A stretch of DNA of 64,000 bases from an uncultured Latescibacterota bacterium (lineage in GTDB: Bacteria > Latescibacterota > UBA2968), in NCBI GenBank assembly GCA_951812755.1, contig OX638329.1, forward strand, positions 4,782,522 to 4,846,521, in the 5' to 3' direction. Positions 33,731 through 42,706 of this stretch are shown here, piece after piece. The notes beneath the pieces were generated by a model that ran no database searches, was not told the DNA's origin, and worked only from the letters and a program-made list of their open reading frames with translations. Both the position numbers and the translations under genes were made by a program. Every line of letters starts with the position of its first letter. The stretch's first letter is position 1.

Positions 33731-35159
33731 ATGCTTTTTGCAATGCGGCGTGGAAAGTCCAGAGACGCCATTGAGCATTGTCAAAATTTGAGAGTTTGAT
33801 CCGAATTTCAGAAGGTCCAGCGGGAAGTTCACAGGGAATATGGTCGATGGCAAATCCATTGTCATGTTCCCCTGTGTGGATCTCCTCGCCATTGACCCAC
33901 ACGCGGATCCAGTCGTCATACCCCAGAGCGAGGGTGTACGCTCCTGCTTCGGGCGGGGTGATTTGTCCCACTGCATAAGCCGAGACATTGGCGGGTTGAG
34001 TACCGACATTGGTACGTTTACGGCCACGAAGATAGCGCGTGAAATCGCACCAGCCGCGTTCTGAATCCGCTTGAATGGGCAGTGAAAATGTAGCGGGTGC
34101 ATTCTCACTCATATAGATGTCAAAATCGGCGGTATGTACATTGGGCCAATCGGTGATGGATTTTTCAGCCCATTCGGATCGGTTGAAATCTTCGCGAGTA
34201 TTGCAGGGAAAAGGGCCGGCGATTTGCCATTGTGCTGGCGTGAGAATAGACGGAGGTTCGGCGGGGTTGACATAGGCGTAGATAACGCTTTCCAGATCAT
34301 TCTCGCGGGATCCAAAACGAATAATTGCCGAGTGATCAAACCATATTGGATCGGGACCAAAAAAGCGATACATCACCCCTTCATAACCAGAGCCACCCGC
34401 TGTGTGTTCAGTACTCCGATGAATGTGCGGCGCGCCTACCCAATCAGTTTGTGCCTTCCATATCCCAAAGCTCATATTGAAAATATCCTCCCCACCAATA
34501 CCGCGCAGAGCGTGGGAATCGCTTTCCCCATCGAGCAGCCACAGGTCTCCGCCAGTGTGATACCAAGCATCAGCGCGGTCTCTTACGACCACGCCTTTGA
34601 CCATGCCCGCGATAAACCCACTACCCGAATAATCGGCCATCAGCATACTACCGAGCGATTGAGCGGGGTATTCGCTGCGGTGCGTGACGTGGAGGCGCAA
34701 TGGGGTTAATTCGGTATTGTCATACGACGCCCAATCGGCCATGAACCAGAGCGGAATAGCGCGGTCGCTATTATTTGTAATTTCGAGACGCAGCGATTTG
34801 AAAGGGATGGGCAAATAACAATTGAGCGCGTTTTTGGGAAGGATTTTGATGGCCGCGCTATCAATGGGATAAATATCGTGTTCAAAGAGAATGGCAAAAA
34901 AACGGGCGAGGGGGAGATCGATAGTGGGATCGTCCCCCCCATCGCAATAGAGGCGGAGTTGCAAATCGTGGATGGGATCGCGCGCATCGCCTTCGCGCTT
35001 ATACCCATAAGTGAGCCACCAGTGATGGATACACCCTGGACCTTTTTCATCAAAGAGAACTGCCGTTTCGCCAGGCGCAACATTGGGACGACGGGTAACG
35101 CGCTGACTTTTGCCGCGAATGGGCAATTCGAGCTCTGCGTGAAAAAGGCGATTCATCAC
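33729..35159 (-). CDS. DUF2961 / GH172-family protein with C-terminal beta domain
   Basis: A 476-residue protein. The N-terminal two thirds match the DUF2961 family, now glycoside hydrolase family 172 (difructose dianhydride and D-arabinofuranan enzymes): GPGCIHHWWLTYG near 40, YPIDSAAIKILPKNA, HTGGDLWLLDG, GGEDIFNMSFGIW, and YEGVMYRFFGPDPIWF. The glutamate in GGEDIFN is a candidate catalytic residue. The C-terminal part (about 330-476) is a PA14-like or carbohydrate-binding beta domain (YAVGQITPPEAGAYTLAL). There is no signal peptide. The start is GTG 35159 or ATG 35156; no SD is clear, so coupling with the tiny ORF upstream is likely. Confidence 0.82.
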   Translation of the reverse strand: MMNRLFHAELELPIRGKSQRVTRRPNVAPGETAVLFDEKGPGCIHHWWLTYGYKREGDARDPIHDLQLRLYCDGGDDPTIDLPLARFFAILFEHDIYPIDSAAIKILPKNALNCYLPIPFKSLRLEITNNSDRAIPLWFMADWASYDNTELTPLRLHVTHRSEYPAQSLGSMLMADYSGSGFIAGMVKGVVVRDRADAWYHTGGDLWLLDGESDSHALRGIGGEDIFNMSFGIWKAQTDWVGAPHIHRSTEHTAGGSGYEGVMYRFFGPDPIWFDHSAIIRFGSRENDLESVIYAYVNPAEPPSILTPAQWQIAGPFPCNTREDFNRSEWAEKSITDWPNVHTADFDIYMSENAPATFSLPIQADSERGWCDFTRYLRGRKRTNVGTQPANVSAYAVGQITPPEAGAYTLALGYDDWIRVWVNGEEIHTGEHDNGFAIDHIPCELPAGPSEIRIKLSNFDNAQWRLWTFHAALQKA

Positions 35160-35167
35160 TGGAATTG

Positions 35168-35260
35168 TCAGTTCGATTTGTGCTCAGAAGAAATAACTAT
35201 GAAACCAATGATGAACAGAGTCACTATAAATGTCAAAAACAGAATCATTCCAACAGGCAT
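35168..35260 (-). CDS. Tiny membrane protein (30 residues) ahead of the GH172-type gene
   Basis: ATG 35260 is preceded by AAGGAG 7 bases upstream and starts a 30-residue ORF (MPVGMILFLTFIVTLFIIGF) with one membrane span and a short charged tail (SSEHKSN). It stops 8 bases before the GH172-type gene, which has no SD of its own, so it may act as a leader that couples translation. It is short enough to be chance, but the strong SD argues for expression. Confidence 0.5.
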   Translation of the reverse strand: MPVGMILFLTFIVTLFIIGFIVISSEHKSN

Positions 35261-35374
35261 TGTGTGTCTCCTTTTTTTAGGGGTCAGGGATCAATTTTAT
35301 CCTGAATTCGTTCCATCATAGGCAAGACAAATGGACTTTAATTTATCGGAATATTGGTAGATATCATTAACCGT

Positions 35375-35480
35375 GGACTTGACCCGTTTTAGTGGACAAC
35401 TTATCTCTTTCAGAGAAAGGAGTCCAAAATGGGAAGAAAAAGATCATACCCAACCGCATTTCGTCAGCAAATGGTCGCTA
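35375..35480 (+). mobile_element. Left-end fragment of an IS3-family element
   Basis: GACTTGACCCGTTTTAGTGG near 35377 looks like the terminal repeat of an IS3-type element. After AGAAAGGAG an ORF starts at ATG 35429 with MGRKRSYPTAFRQQMV, the N-terminus of the IS3 OrfA transposase. After about 17 codons the match is lost and the sequence continues in another gene (see 35464-35556). Only about 100 bases of the element remain; it is inactive. Confidence 0.7.
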
Positions 35481-35556
35481 CTTCATTATTTTCTAACACC
35501 TCTTCCTGTTTACTTGCTCGTTCCGCCAATTCTCGTATTTGATCAATAAAGTCCAT
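35464..35556 (-). pseudogene. N-terminal remnant of a restriction-type protein, cut by the IS fragment
   Basis: From ATG 35556 the minus strand reads MDFIDQIRELAERASKQEEV, then LENNEVATIC and a stop. The first 28 residues resemble the N-terminus of type I restriction (HsdR-like) or related PD-(D/E)XK proteins (MDFxxQIxxLAxRxxKQxxxxxxEEAT). The family continues for hundreds of residues, but here the sequence runs into the IS3 fragment and stops. It is therefore a broken gene. Family assignment rests on a short stretch and is tentative. Confidence 0.5.
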
Positions 35557-35595
35557 AATCCCATGATCCCTTTTGGGTTTTTAATCAATTACGAT

Positions 35596-35838
35596 TCAAA
35601 CAGTTGTGTACTCGTGACCAGGGGATGTGGAGACCGGTGTCAGCATGTATATCTTTCCCTGCCGTGCTGCTGACTCAATATCTCCACGTCGAAGAGCTGC
35701 CCTTATTTCGTCGAGCTTGTAAGCGTCTTGCAAAGAGAGATAAGGCGACCACTCATCCTCGGTTTCCAACAACTCGACATCAACCTCAGCAACATATTGA
35801 CCTTCATGAATCAGTTTTGTACGGCTTAGTTTTTTCAT
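35596..35838 (-). CDS. Small protein paired with DUF4258, probable antitoxin
   Basis: An 80-residue protein (MKKLSRTKLIHEGQYVAEVD, then EDEWSPYLSLQDAYKLDEIR). I use ATG 35838, which has GGAGAAG 3 bases upstream; a longer frame reaches 35868. It overlaps the upstream DUF4258 gene by four bases (ATGA), a typical toxin-antitoxin layout. The protein type is often seen beside DUF4258 genes. No HTH is obvious, so whether it binds DNA is open. Confidence 0.7.
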   Translation of the reverse strand: MKKLSRTKLIHEGQYVAEVDVELLETEDEWSPYLSLQDAYKLDEIRAALRRGDIESAARQGKIYMLTPVSTSPGHEYTTV

Positions 35839-36158
35839 CTGCTTCTCCTGAGAAAATCGTTTTCCCATAACTCTATATCTGGCCTATATGCCGTCACCAG
35901 AACCGCAGGGCTGGTATGGTCTTTCGGTATCCCCCAGACAACATGGACCGGCTGACTCTTCGTGTCCCGTTGAAGCACGAGCACACAAGGACCTTTTGGA
36001 TAGTGCGGATAATCTTCCACAACTATGGCATCAGTGACCCCTTCTACCAATTCTCGAGCTAAAAGACCGTCCTCCGAAAGTTCACTGTACCCATGGTCTG
36101 AAACACGCACTTCGCCTTTTTGGATCAACATCTGGATATTTACAAGCGTTTCGCTCAA
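35835..36158 (-). CDS. DUF4258 protein, probable toxin
   Basis: A 107-residue protein with the DUF4258 core: VRVSDHGYSELSEDGL near 18, VEDYPHYPKGPCVLVLQRD near 47, VHVVWGIP and VLVTAYRPDIELW near the C-terminus. The fold resembles the RelE/BrnT class of small RNases, and such genes usually sit in type II toxin-antitoxin pairs. The start is TTG 36158 (AGAGA upstream) or ATG 36131. It lies between nhaC and the IS/restriction scar, in keeping with an accessory patch. Confidence 0.75.
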   Translation of the reverse strand: MSETLVNIQMLIQKGEVRVSDHGYSELSEDGLLARELVEGVTDAIVVEDYPHYPKGPCVLVLQRDTKSQPVHVVWGIPKDHTSPAVLVTAYRPDIELWENDFLRRSR

Positions 36159-36198
36159 CAGATTCTCTCATTTTGTGAACGATTTAATGAGAATCCCA

Positions 36199-37923
36199 TT
36201 ACGCTGTGAAGAAAGCGACGGCGGTCCAGCAGATTGCAGCCAAGCCAGCGGCGATAGAGGCTTGTGGGATTTGCGTTTTGACGTGATCCATCAGGTCGCA
36301 ACCCGTACACATAGAACTGAGCACCGTAGTATCTGAAATGGGCGAGCACTGATCGCCGTAAACGCTACCATCTATAACAGCGGCAAAACACAGCGTCATA
36401 AAAAGTTCGGGGTGTGAAAGACCATTTGCCGTGGCAACCGCCCAGGCCAGTGGCATAGCCAGCGGGAAAGCAACCGCATAAGTGCCCCAACTCGTACCTG
36501 TGGAAAAGGCAATCGCCATCGTGAGAATTTGGAGCAAAACCGGCAAAATGAAGTACGGAATGCTATCCCCGAGTTGCTCGACCAAAAAGATGCCGCCACC
36601 CGTTTCCTTGCTAATCCCACCAATAGTGATGGCGAGCAAGAGAATAACCGAGCCGAGCACCACGCCTTTGAGACCATCGTGAAAGCCCGCGACAATATCT
36701 TTGAGCGACATACCCTTAGCCAAAGCCATACCCACGGCTAATAGGAGCGCGATGCCAAAAGCCCATTGTACATTGGGGGATCCGCTGGTGATAAAAGTCC
36801 CGATAGCAATAGCGATGAGCGCGCCCAGAGGCAGGAAGAATTCGAGGACATGCGGCGTGTAACCTTCGGGCACATTGCTTCCCTGCAGTTCTTTGGCACT
36901 CAAAGGATCGGCATCGTCGGCGTCGAGTTGTCCCGTCTCCCGAGAGCGATTCATAGCATCCTTGAGCTGCTTGCCCAAAAAGAGGGGTTTTTCAATACTG
37001 AGCAGGAATGTGCCCAACACGGCGAAAATCGCGTAAAAGCAGAAAGGGACACTTTTGAAGAAGAAAAGAAGGCGGTCTGTTTCGGTAGCTAAAAAGCTGA
37101 CGCCAGCGACAAATATAAAAGCCTGAACATAGCCGGGCCAGGCGTTGAAAGCGAGTTGTGAAGCAATTGGTGAAGCGGTCGAATCCACGATGTACGCCAA
37201 TTCTTCGTGGCTGATTTTTTCCTTATCGGCAATGGGTTTGACAGTTGTACCGACCAGCACCGTACTGACGGTACCACCCTGAAAGAAAATGACACCGAGC
37301 ATCCAGGCGACGAGCTTGGCACTTTTGGGACCGCGAACAAAACGCACAGTCATAAATTCGGCAAAAGCCTGCGCTGCACCCGTGCGCGACCATATCCCCA
37401 TAAGCCCACCAAGGAGCCACAAATAGAGCAATAAGATACTCGCGGCATTTGAAGTCGCCAATGATGGGATTAAAACCTCGCCTGTAAAGTCATATCGCGT
37501 TAAAATAAGCGCGCCCGAAATAATACCACCCAAAAGAGCTGTGACGGGTTCTTTAGTGATCCAGCACAATAGCACAGCTACTATCGCTGGCAACAGTGAC
37601 CAGTAGCCCCAGTGGTGTTTTGCGAGAAGTTGTTTGTATTTTGTTTCTCCGTTTTCCACGAATGAGACAAATTCTTCTTTGACGGGAGGCGTTTCATTCG
37701 AGCCGTGTATCCTTGAGGGATTGAGGTGGGCTTGTTCAATCGGCACCGCATCGAAATAGGCGGGTTTACCTCTGTAGGTGTAATACAAATTGCCGCTGTC
37801 GTCCGTGAGCGCGTGTAAGGTAATCTGTTCAACGGTCCATGTAGGCGGCACACTTGACCCCACGATCCACGATACGATTATGGCGATGGCAAAAATGACA
37901 AAGTTGCGAATACCTGTGGGCAT
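36199..37923 (-). CDS. nhaC: NhaC-family Na+/H+ antiporter
   Basis: A 574-residue membrane protein with about 12 spans after one N-terminal span ([16 protein letters not shown]) and a periplasmic loop of about 75 residues. [56 protein letters not shown]-type (here [20 protein letters not shown]) and [16 protein letters not shown] are the NhaC signatures. It exchanges sodium for protons or possibly organic anions, since this family includes malate/lactate antiporters. ATG 37923 has GGAGGAAG 6 bases upstream. A good promoter lies at 37972-38000. Confidence 0.9.
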   Translation of the reverse strand: MPTGIRNFVIFAIAIIVSWIVGSSVPPTWTVEQITLHALTDDSGNLYYTYRGKPAYFDAVPIEQAHLNPSRIHGSNETPPVKEEFVSFVENGETKYKQLLAKHHWGYWSLLPAIVAVLLCWITKEPVTALLGGIISGALILTRYDFTGEVLIPSLATSNAASILLLYLWLLGGLMGIWSRTGAAQAFAEFMTVRFVRGPKSAKLVAWMLGVIFFQGGTVSTVLVGTTVKPIADKEKISHEELAYIVDSTASPIASQLAFNAWPGYVQAFIFVAGVSFLATETDRLLFFFKSVPFCFYAIFAVLGTFLLSIEKPLFLGKQLKDAMNRSRETGQLDADDADPLSAKELQGSNVPEGYTPHVLEFFLPLGALIAIAIGTFITSGSPNVQWAFGIALLLAVGMALAKGMSLKDIVAGFHDGLKGVVLGSVILLLAITIGGISKETGGGIFLVEQLGDSIPYFILPVLLQILTMAIAFSTGTSWGTYAVAFPLAMPLAWAVATANGLSHPELFMTLCFAAVIDGSVYGDQCSPISDTTVLSSMCTGCDLMDHVKTQIPQASIAAGLAAICWTAVAFFTA

Positions 37924-37971
37924 ATACTTCCTCCGGAATAAGGGGTGAAAAACGCGATGAGAAGGCGCACC

Positions 37972-38000
37972 AAAATAAATCGAAAAAATGCACTTGTCAA
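37972..38000 (-). promoter_or_regulatory. Promoter of nhaC
   Basis: TTGACA (38000-37995) and TATTTT (37977-37972) with a 17-base spacer, about 45 bases upstream of the ATG. It diverges from the promoter at 38045. Confidence 0.75.
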
Positions 38001-38044
38001 TTGCTTTGGAACGGGATAAACACGGAAAAATAGGATAAAACAAG

Positions 38045-38072
38045 TTGACTTTGTACATAAGTTTGTTACATT
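38045..38072 (+). promoter_or_regulatory. Probable promoter of the zinc-ribbon gene
   Basis: TTGACT (38045-38050), 16 bases, TACATT (38067-38072). It lies 45 bases from the divergent nhaC promoter. Confidence 0.5.
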
Positions 38073-38178
38073 ATCTTCAAATTTATCCCTTGGCCATGAT
38101 CAGCCCTGTTTATGGCCGAAAGGGTTGTGTGCATGGCGGGGTTTTTTAACGACGCCGGTGGATTAAGAGGAGGGTTTT

Positions 38179-38370
38179 ATGGAGCAAGCATTTCCACAGT
38201 GTTTGAAGTGCAACTCGGGTATTTTGCTACCGCTGTCGGATTATGGGCGCGATGGGGCATCCATCATGTACAAAGCATGGGTATGCAACAATCCCAACTG
38301 CGGATTTAATTTGCGGATTGACAACGGTGAAATTAGCACGGGCCGGGATATTACCGAGTCCTACAAGTAG
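38179..38370 (+). CDS. Small zinc-ribbon protein, function unknown
   Basis: A 63-residue protein with two zinc-binding pairs: CLKC (residues 8-11) and CNNPNC (36-41), the pattern of a minimal zinc ribbon. ATG 38179 has GAGGAGGG 4 bases upstream, a very strong ribosome site. It has its own promoter and a strong terminator (38375-38414), so it is a separately expressed gene. It may bind nucleic acid or a protein partner; no family name is known to me. Confidence 0.85.
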   Translation: MEQAFPQCLKCNSGILLPLSDYGRDGASIMYKAWVCNNPNCGFNLRIDNGEISTGRDITESYK

Positions 38371-38374
38371 AGCT

Positions 38375-38414
38375 ACCATTTCGGTGGGGAATACCTCGCC
38401 GAAATGGTTGTTTT
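38375..38414 (+). terminator. Intrinsic terminator after the zinc-ribbon gene
   Basis: ACCATTTCGG (38375-38384) pairs with CCGAAATGGT (38399-38408), extended inward by four further pairs with wobbles, followed by TGTTTT. Confidence 0.88.
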
Positions 38415-38421
38415 CCCCTTA

Positions 38422-38475
38422 CCGGTTTGCCGTTTTCACCTTCTCCCAAAAAGGGCGGCACCGGTTTCTTTATTA
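38422..38475 (+). terminator. Second hairpin terminator in tandem
   Basis: CCGG (38422-38425) and TGCCG (38428-38432) pair with CGGCACCGG (38456-38464) with a 2-base bulge, followed by TTTCTTTATTATT. It insulates tsaD from upstream transcription. Confidence 0.7.
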
Positions 38476-38531
38476 TTCCCCTTTGCTTGTTGATTCACTC
38501 CCCTCATTTTCCCAACAGCTAATACATACTT

Positions 38532-39581
38532 ATGAGCATTTCTGGTCGGCCCATTTTAGGTATTGAGACATCCTGCGACGAAACTGCCGCTGCCGTGGTA
38601 GCTGATGGGCATATCTATTCCAACACAATTTTTTCCCAAACAGAACACAGCCTCTACGGCGGCGTGGTACCCGAGTTGGCATCTCGCAACCACATACGGA
38701 CACTCCTGCCCGTCGTCGATCAGGCACTTGCAGAAGCCGATTTAGAACTGGGCGATCTATGTGGTATTGCTGTGACACAGGGGCCCGGTCTCGTGGGCTG
38801 TCTGCTGGTAGGCATTTCCGTGGGCAAAGGGCTTGCACTGGGTTCGGGGTTGCCCCTTGTGGGCGTGCATCACATCGAAGGACATTTATTTGCAGGCAGT
38901 ATGGCGCATCCCGACCTGGTGCCGCCTTTTATGGCACTGGTGGCTTCAGGAGGGCATACGGAATTGATTTATGTCTGTGCGTGGGGCAATTACGAGCGCT
39001 GGGGACGCACGCGCGACGATGCAGCAGGTGAAGCATTTGATAAAGTGGCCAAAATACTTGGGCTATTGCGCGAGGGCGAGGTCACCATGGGCGGACCGCG
39101 CATTTCTATGTTTGCCGAAGAGGGGAATCCCGATGCCTTTGATTTTCCACGTGCGTTAATAAACGATCCGGGATTTGATTTTAGTTTTAGTGGGTTAAAA
39201 ACGTCTGTACTCTATCGAATTCGCGATCTCGCCGTAGAAGATCTCAAAGCTATCCGAGCAAATATTGCGGCGAGTTTTCAGGCGGCTGTAGTCGATGTGC
39301 TGGTGGATAAGACACTCAGAGCGGCGCGGGAAGTAGGCGCAGAGCGGATATTGCTTTCGGGTGGTGTGGCCGCCAATCGCGCGCTGCGGGCACAACTCGA
39401 TGATGATGCTTCCAAACTCGGGATGGGGGTGTTTTATCCGCCTACGCCTCTGTGTACAGATAATGCGGCGATGATTGCTGGCGCAGGTGCTTTTCGCCTA
39501 TCCCGAGGTGAAGTTGCCGGGGGCAATTTGAATGCGGCCCCACGGTTGCCGCTGCCCGGGTTGCACGAGAGGCAGGTATAA
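38532..39581 (+). CDS. tsaD: tRNA N6-adenosine threonylcarbamoyltransferase
   Basis: Adds threonylcarbamoyl to A37 of ANN-decoding tRNAs, with TsaB, TsaE and TsaC/TsaC2. The 349-residue ASKHA protein shows the metal-binding HHIEGH (His114, His118), GIETSCDETAAAV (10-22), VTQGPGLVGCLLVG and the ATP-binding VASGGHTELI. LLSGGVAANRALR near 270 completes the kinase-like fold. Its partners are not in the window. The next gene begins two bases after its stop. Confidence 0.97.
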   Translation: MSISGRPILGIETSCDETAAAVVADGHIYSNTIFSQTEHSLYGGVVPELASRNHIRTLLPVVDQALAEADLELGDLCGIAVTQGPGLVGCLLVGISVGKGLALGSGLPLVGVHHIEGHLFAGSMAHPDLVPPFMALVASGGHTELIYVCAWGNYERWGRTRDDAAGEAFDKVAKILGLLREGEVTMGGPRISMFAEEGNPDAFDFPRALINDPGFDFSFSGLKTSVLYRIRDLAVEDLKAIRANIAASFQAAVVDVLVDKTLRAAREVGAERILLSGGVAANRALRAQLDDDASKLGMGVFYPPTPLCTDNAAMIAGAGAFRLSRGEVAGGNLNAAPRLPLPGLHERQV

Positions 39582-39583
39582 AA

Positions 39584-41728
39584 ATGCTGCGCGATATTGG
39601 GTTTTCTGCCTCTGATGGATGGCTGCTATTACTCGTTGGTTGCGCCGGAATTTATCTCGCTTTTCTAATGTATCGCCCGCGTCTTACGGGCGTACATCGA
39701 TTGTTATTGGGTGTACGCATCGCAGCACTCATTTTGCTAATTGGCCTTTTGATGGAGCCAATTCTCGCGTTGACATTGCACACGCAGCGTTTGCCCTTAG
39801 TCGCCGTGCTCATCGACGACAGCGAAAGCATGAAAATTGCAGATGGCGATACCGCGCGTCATGAAGTTGCAGAAGCCGTGCTGGCCGATCCCACATTCAA
39901 AAATTTGCGCGATCATGCACGGGTGATGCAGTTTCGGTTTTCCGATGTTTTGGCACCCATACGCGAAGGAGAAGAACTTACCTGGGCGGGGCGAGCGACC
40001 GATCTGGCAGGCGCATTAGATGGGGTGCGCGAGCATACAATGGGTGAAGGGCTTGCCGCTGTGGTACTCATTTCAGATGGTGGGCAAAATTTGGGTGGGC
40101 GCCCCGGGCAGGCAGCGGTCAATCTGGGCGCGCCAGTGCTCGCGGTGGGAACAGGTGACCCGGTTGTACCGAAAGATGTATCTATTGTATCGGCGGTTAT
40201 CGATCCTCTCGGCTATGTGGGCAGGTCGCTCGTGATGCAAGTCCGCGTGCTTTCTTCCGGATTTGAACGGGTGCGCGAGCAGGTGCGCGTGCTCTTGAAT
40301 GATCGGGAAGTGAGTGCCCAAACCATTGCGCTGGCAGATGGTGAGCAGGCACTCGAATTTGAGATCAGACCCGAGCGGTCTGGGCGACATGCATTTTCAG
40401 TACAGATTGCGGCACAGGCAGGCGAGCGCACAGTGGGAAACAACCGCGTAGTGGTCTCGACAGATGTGCTCGAAAGCCGCGTGCGAATTTTAATACTTGC
40501 GGGTAGCCCAGGTGCCGATTTGGGCTATATGCGGCGCATGCTACAAGAAGATGCCAATTTTGAAGTTGAAGTGCTGGTACGCACATTGACGGCCGGGTGG
40601 CAAAAAGATGTGCATCGCGCGCTACGCTCATTGGACGAGCGCGATATTGTTGTGTTGATCAACGCGCCCTACGAAGCACTTGCAGATATGCCAGAACAGA
40701 CACTTGTCGCCTTTGTGCAAAAGGGCGGAGGGCTGTTGGCCCTGGGGGGTGATGCCGCTTTTGATGACGGGTATGCGCGCTCGGCATTGGCCGATGTTTT
40801 GCCCGTGCAGTTTTTGGGATCGTCAGACACATTTCAAGAACGCGCTTTTGCCCTTTCGTTTCCCGAGTCGCGCCACCCCATTTTGCGCGTATCAGACGAT
40901 CCATTAGGCGACCGCGATGCCTGGGAGGCATTGCCGCCGCTTCTGTCTTATAATCGCGTGGGGGCTGCTATTTCCAACGCAACTGTGTTGGCGTATCACC
41001 CCACAGAGCGCGTTGATGGCAAACCGATGCCGGTACTGGCAATTCGCCGCGTGGGCGCGGGCAAAACCGCGATTGTAGCCTATCAAACATTTTGGCGTCA
41101 CGGGATGATGATGTGGGGCGACGGCAAGACCGATGCCGTGGCACGCGCATTTTGGAAAAACATGGTGCGCTGGCTGGTCACCCGCGACGAGGTCTCCCGT
41201 CTAAGAATCATGACCGAAAAGCCCGCGTATCGGAGCGGTGAAACGGTCGCTGTGCATGCAAGCGTTTTTGATCACCTGTTGCAGCCGCGTTCAGGCGCAC
41301 GGGTTCTCGCGCGAGTCGGCGATAGTTTGGGTGTACGAGAAGTTGTCCTGCGCGATTTGGGTGGTGGACGGTATGCTGGTAATTTGGGACGTTTTCCACA
41401 AGGCGATTACGAGCTTCAGGTGCAGGCACGAGCCGATGATGGTGATCTGGGCATGGGAACGGGTCGTTTTACTGTGGGAAGATACAGCCTGGAATACGAA
41501 ACCGTGCGCATGCGCGCCGAACTGCTCAGCGATATTGCCACGCGCAGTGGTGGACAATATGTAAGACCAGATGGTCTGAAGGCCGCACTCGATTCGCTTG
41601 TTCTGACCCCTGAGCCTCTTGTCACCCATCATCGGGTCGGGTTGTGGGGGCCTGAGTGGCCGATATTTGTGCTGGTGGGGTTGCTGGTATTTGAATGGAC
41701 TATTCGACGAAGATTGGGGATGGTATAA
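39584..41728 (+). CDS. Membrane protein with von Willebrand A-like and glutamine-amidotransferase-like regions
   Basis: A 714-residue protein with two N-terminal membrane spans (WLLLLVGCAGIYLAFLMY and GVRIAALILLIGLLMEPILA), then a VWA-type domain with the MIDAS start DDSESMK (Asp79 area), and VLISDGGQNLGG near 165. Further on are beta-sandwich parts and a Rossmann region like GATase1 (VVLINAPYEALADMPEQTL, FVQKGGGLLALGG near 380). One more span (WPIFVLVGLLVFEWTI) closes the protein. This is the layout of a BatA-like/DUF1355-type protein found next to MoxR systems, but no MoxR or DUF58 gene is adjacent. Role unknown, probably periplasmic or surface. Confidence 0.8.
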   Translation: MLRDIGFSASDGWLLLLVGCAGIYLAFLMYRPRLTGVHRLLLGVRIAALILLIGLLMEPILALTLHTQRLPLVAVLIDDSESMKIADGDTARHEVAEAVLADPTFKNLRDHARVMQFRFSDVLAPIREGEELTWAGRATDLAGALDGVREHTMGEGLAAVVLISDGGQNLGGRPGQAAVNLGAPVLAVGTGDPVVPKDVSIVSAVIDPLGYVGRSLVMQVRVLSSGFERVREQVRVLLNDREVSAQTIALADGEQALEFEIRPERSGRHAFSVQIAAQAGERTVGNNRVVVSTDVLESRVRILILAGSPGADLGYMRRMLQEDANFEVEVLVRTLTAGWQKDVHRALRSLDERDIVVLINAPYEALADMPEQTLVAFVQKGGGLLALGGDAAFDDGYARSALADVLPVQFLGSSDTFQERAFALSFPESRHPILRVSDDPLGDRDAWEALPPLLSYNRVGAAISNATVLAYHPTERVDGKPMPVLAIRRVGAGKTAIVAYQTFWRHGMMMWGDGKTDAVARAFWKNMVRWLVTRDEVSRLRIMTEKPAYRSGETVAVHASVFDHLLQPRSGARVLARVGDSLGVREVVLRDLGGGRYAGNLGRFPQGDYELQVQARADDGDLGMGTGRFTVGRYSLEYETVRMRAELLSDIATRSGGQYVRPDGLKAALDSLVLTPEPLVTHHRVGLWGPEWPIFVLVGLLVFEWTIRRRLGMV

Positions 41729-42582
41729 TGGATAGAATACAAAATTTAAACAATCAAATATACTCATTAGTCTGTGCGCTGTTTTGTTGCACGACATTGC
41801 TGACTCTGGATGTCTCTGCACAGGTGGTGATCAACGAGGTGATGGCACGGCCCGCCGATGGATCAGAGTGGGTTGAGTTGTACAACCGTTCGCCAGACGC
41901 GGTTCATCTATCCGGGTGGACGCTATCCGATTTGCGAGCAACAGGACAATTTGAAGCGGGTGCGGTCATTGATGGTGGAGGATATGTGATCGTCACAGAA
42001 GACACAGATGCTATTGGCCTGCAATTTCCCGGCCTCAATGTTCCCATCTTATCGCTTACCCGCTGGCCCCGGCTAAATAATGGAGGCGATGGCCTCATTT
42101 TGCGCGATGCGACCGCAACACTTGTCGATAGCATCTTTTACCCAGCACAACACACTGCTATAAGTCTGGAGCGCATTGATCCCACTATGGCGGGAGATCA
42201 GAACAACTGGCTCGGCAGCCAGGATCCGCGGAGTGCGACTCCTGGGGCTGCAAATAGCGTTCTATTTAACAACATAGCGGAAGTATCCGTGGTGATTGCC
42301 CCCAATCCCTTTGTCGATCAAGTCACCATTACATATCGGGTGCCCTCCCCCAGGCTCCACGCAAATCTGTGGGTGTTTGATCGCACGGGCAGGCGCGTGG
42401 CATCCTTGCTCGAAGGTGTTGAAGGTGGTAGTCAGCGCGTTGTAAATTGGGATGGGAGCAACGATAATGGACAAATTTTGAAGCCCGGTATTTATGTTAT
42501 CTACCTGGAAGCCGGTACACCAGAAGGCAAATTGTTTCGCGCCCGAAAGCCTGTTGTGCTGGCAAAAGGGATAAGCCAATGA
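41728..42582 (+). CDS. Secreted lamin-tail-domain protein with FlgD-like C-terminal sorting domain
   Basis: A 284-residue protein. Signal peptide (SLVCALFCCTTLLTLDVSAQ), then a lamin-tail domain (VVINEVMARPADGSEWVELY, LSGWTLSDL, YVIVTEDTDAI, GGDGLILRD), then a C-terminal FlgD-Ig/sorting-type beta domain (VVIAPNPFVDQVTITYRV, LWVFDRTGRRVASLLEG, WDGSNDNGQILKPGIYVIYL). The last part is of the type used by type IX secretion in FCB bacteria. ATG 41728 overlaps the preceding stop (TAATG), so translation is coupled. It may bind extracellular DNA or matrix; function not known. Confidence 0.85.
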   Translation: MDRIQNLNNQIYSLVCALFCCTTLLTLDVSAQVVINEVMARPADGSEWVELYNRSPDAVHLSGWTLSDLRATGQFEAGAVIDGGGYVIVTEDTDAIGLQFPGLNVPILSLTRWPRLNNGGDGLILRDATATLVDSIFYPAQHTAISLERIDPTMAGDQNNWLGSQDPRSATPGAANSVLFNNIAEVSVVIAPNPFVDQVTITYRVPSPRLHANLWVFDRTGRRVASLLEGVEGGSQRVVNWDGSNDNGQILKPGIYVIYLEAGTPEGKLFRARKPVVLAKGISQ

Positions 42583-42610
42583 AGTGTGAAGGATGAAGTG
42601 TGAAGTGTGA
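42581..42610. repeat. Short tandem repeat GAAGTGTGA
   Basis: Three copies of GAAGTGTGA (42581, 42595, 42602) directly after the lamin-tail gene, too few and too short for a CRISPR or a coding repeat. Confidence 0.5.
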
Positions 42611-42706
42611 TAAGGCACCAGCCTTGGGGCGGGGTCTTCTCATTAATTATTTACCGATGTCCCCACGTCGGACCTATTCTCCCCTTTGATGCTGTGAGGA
42701 ACAAAT

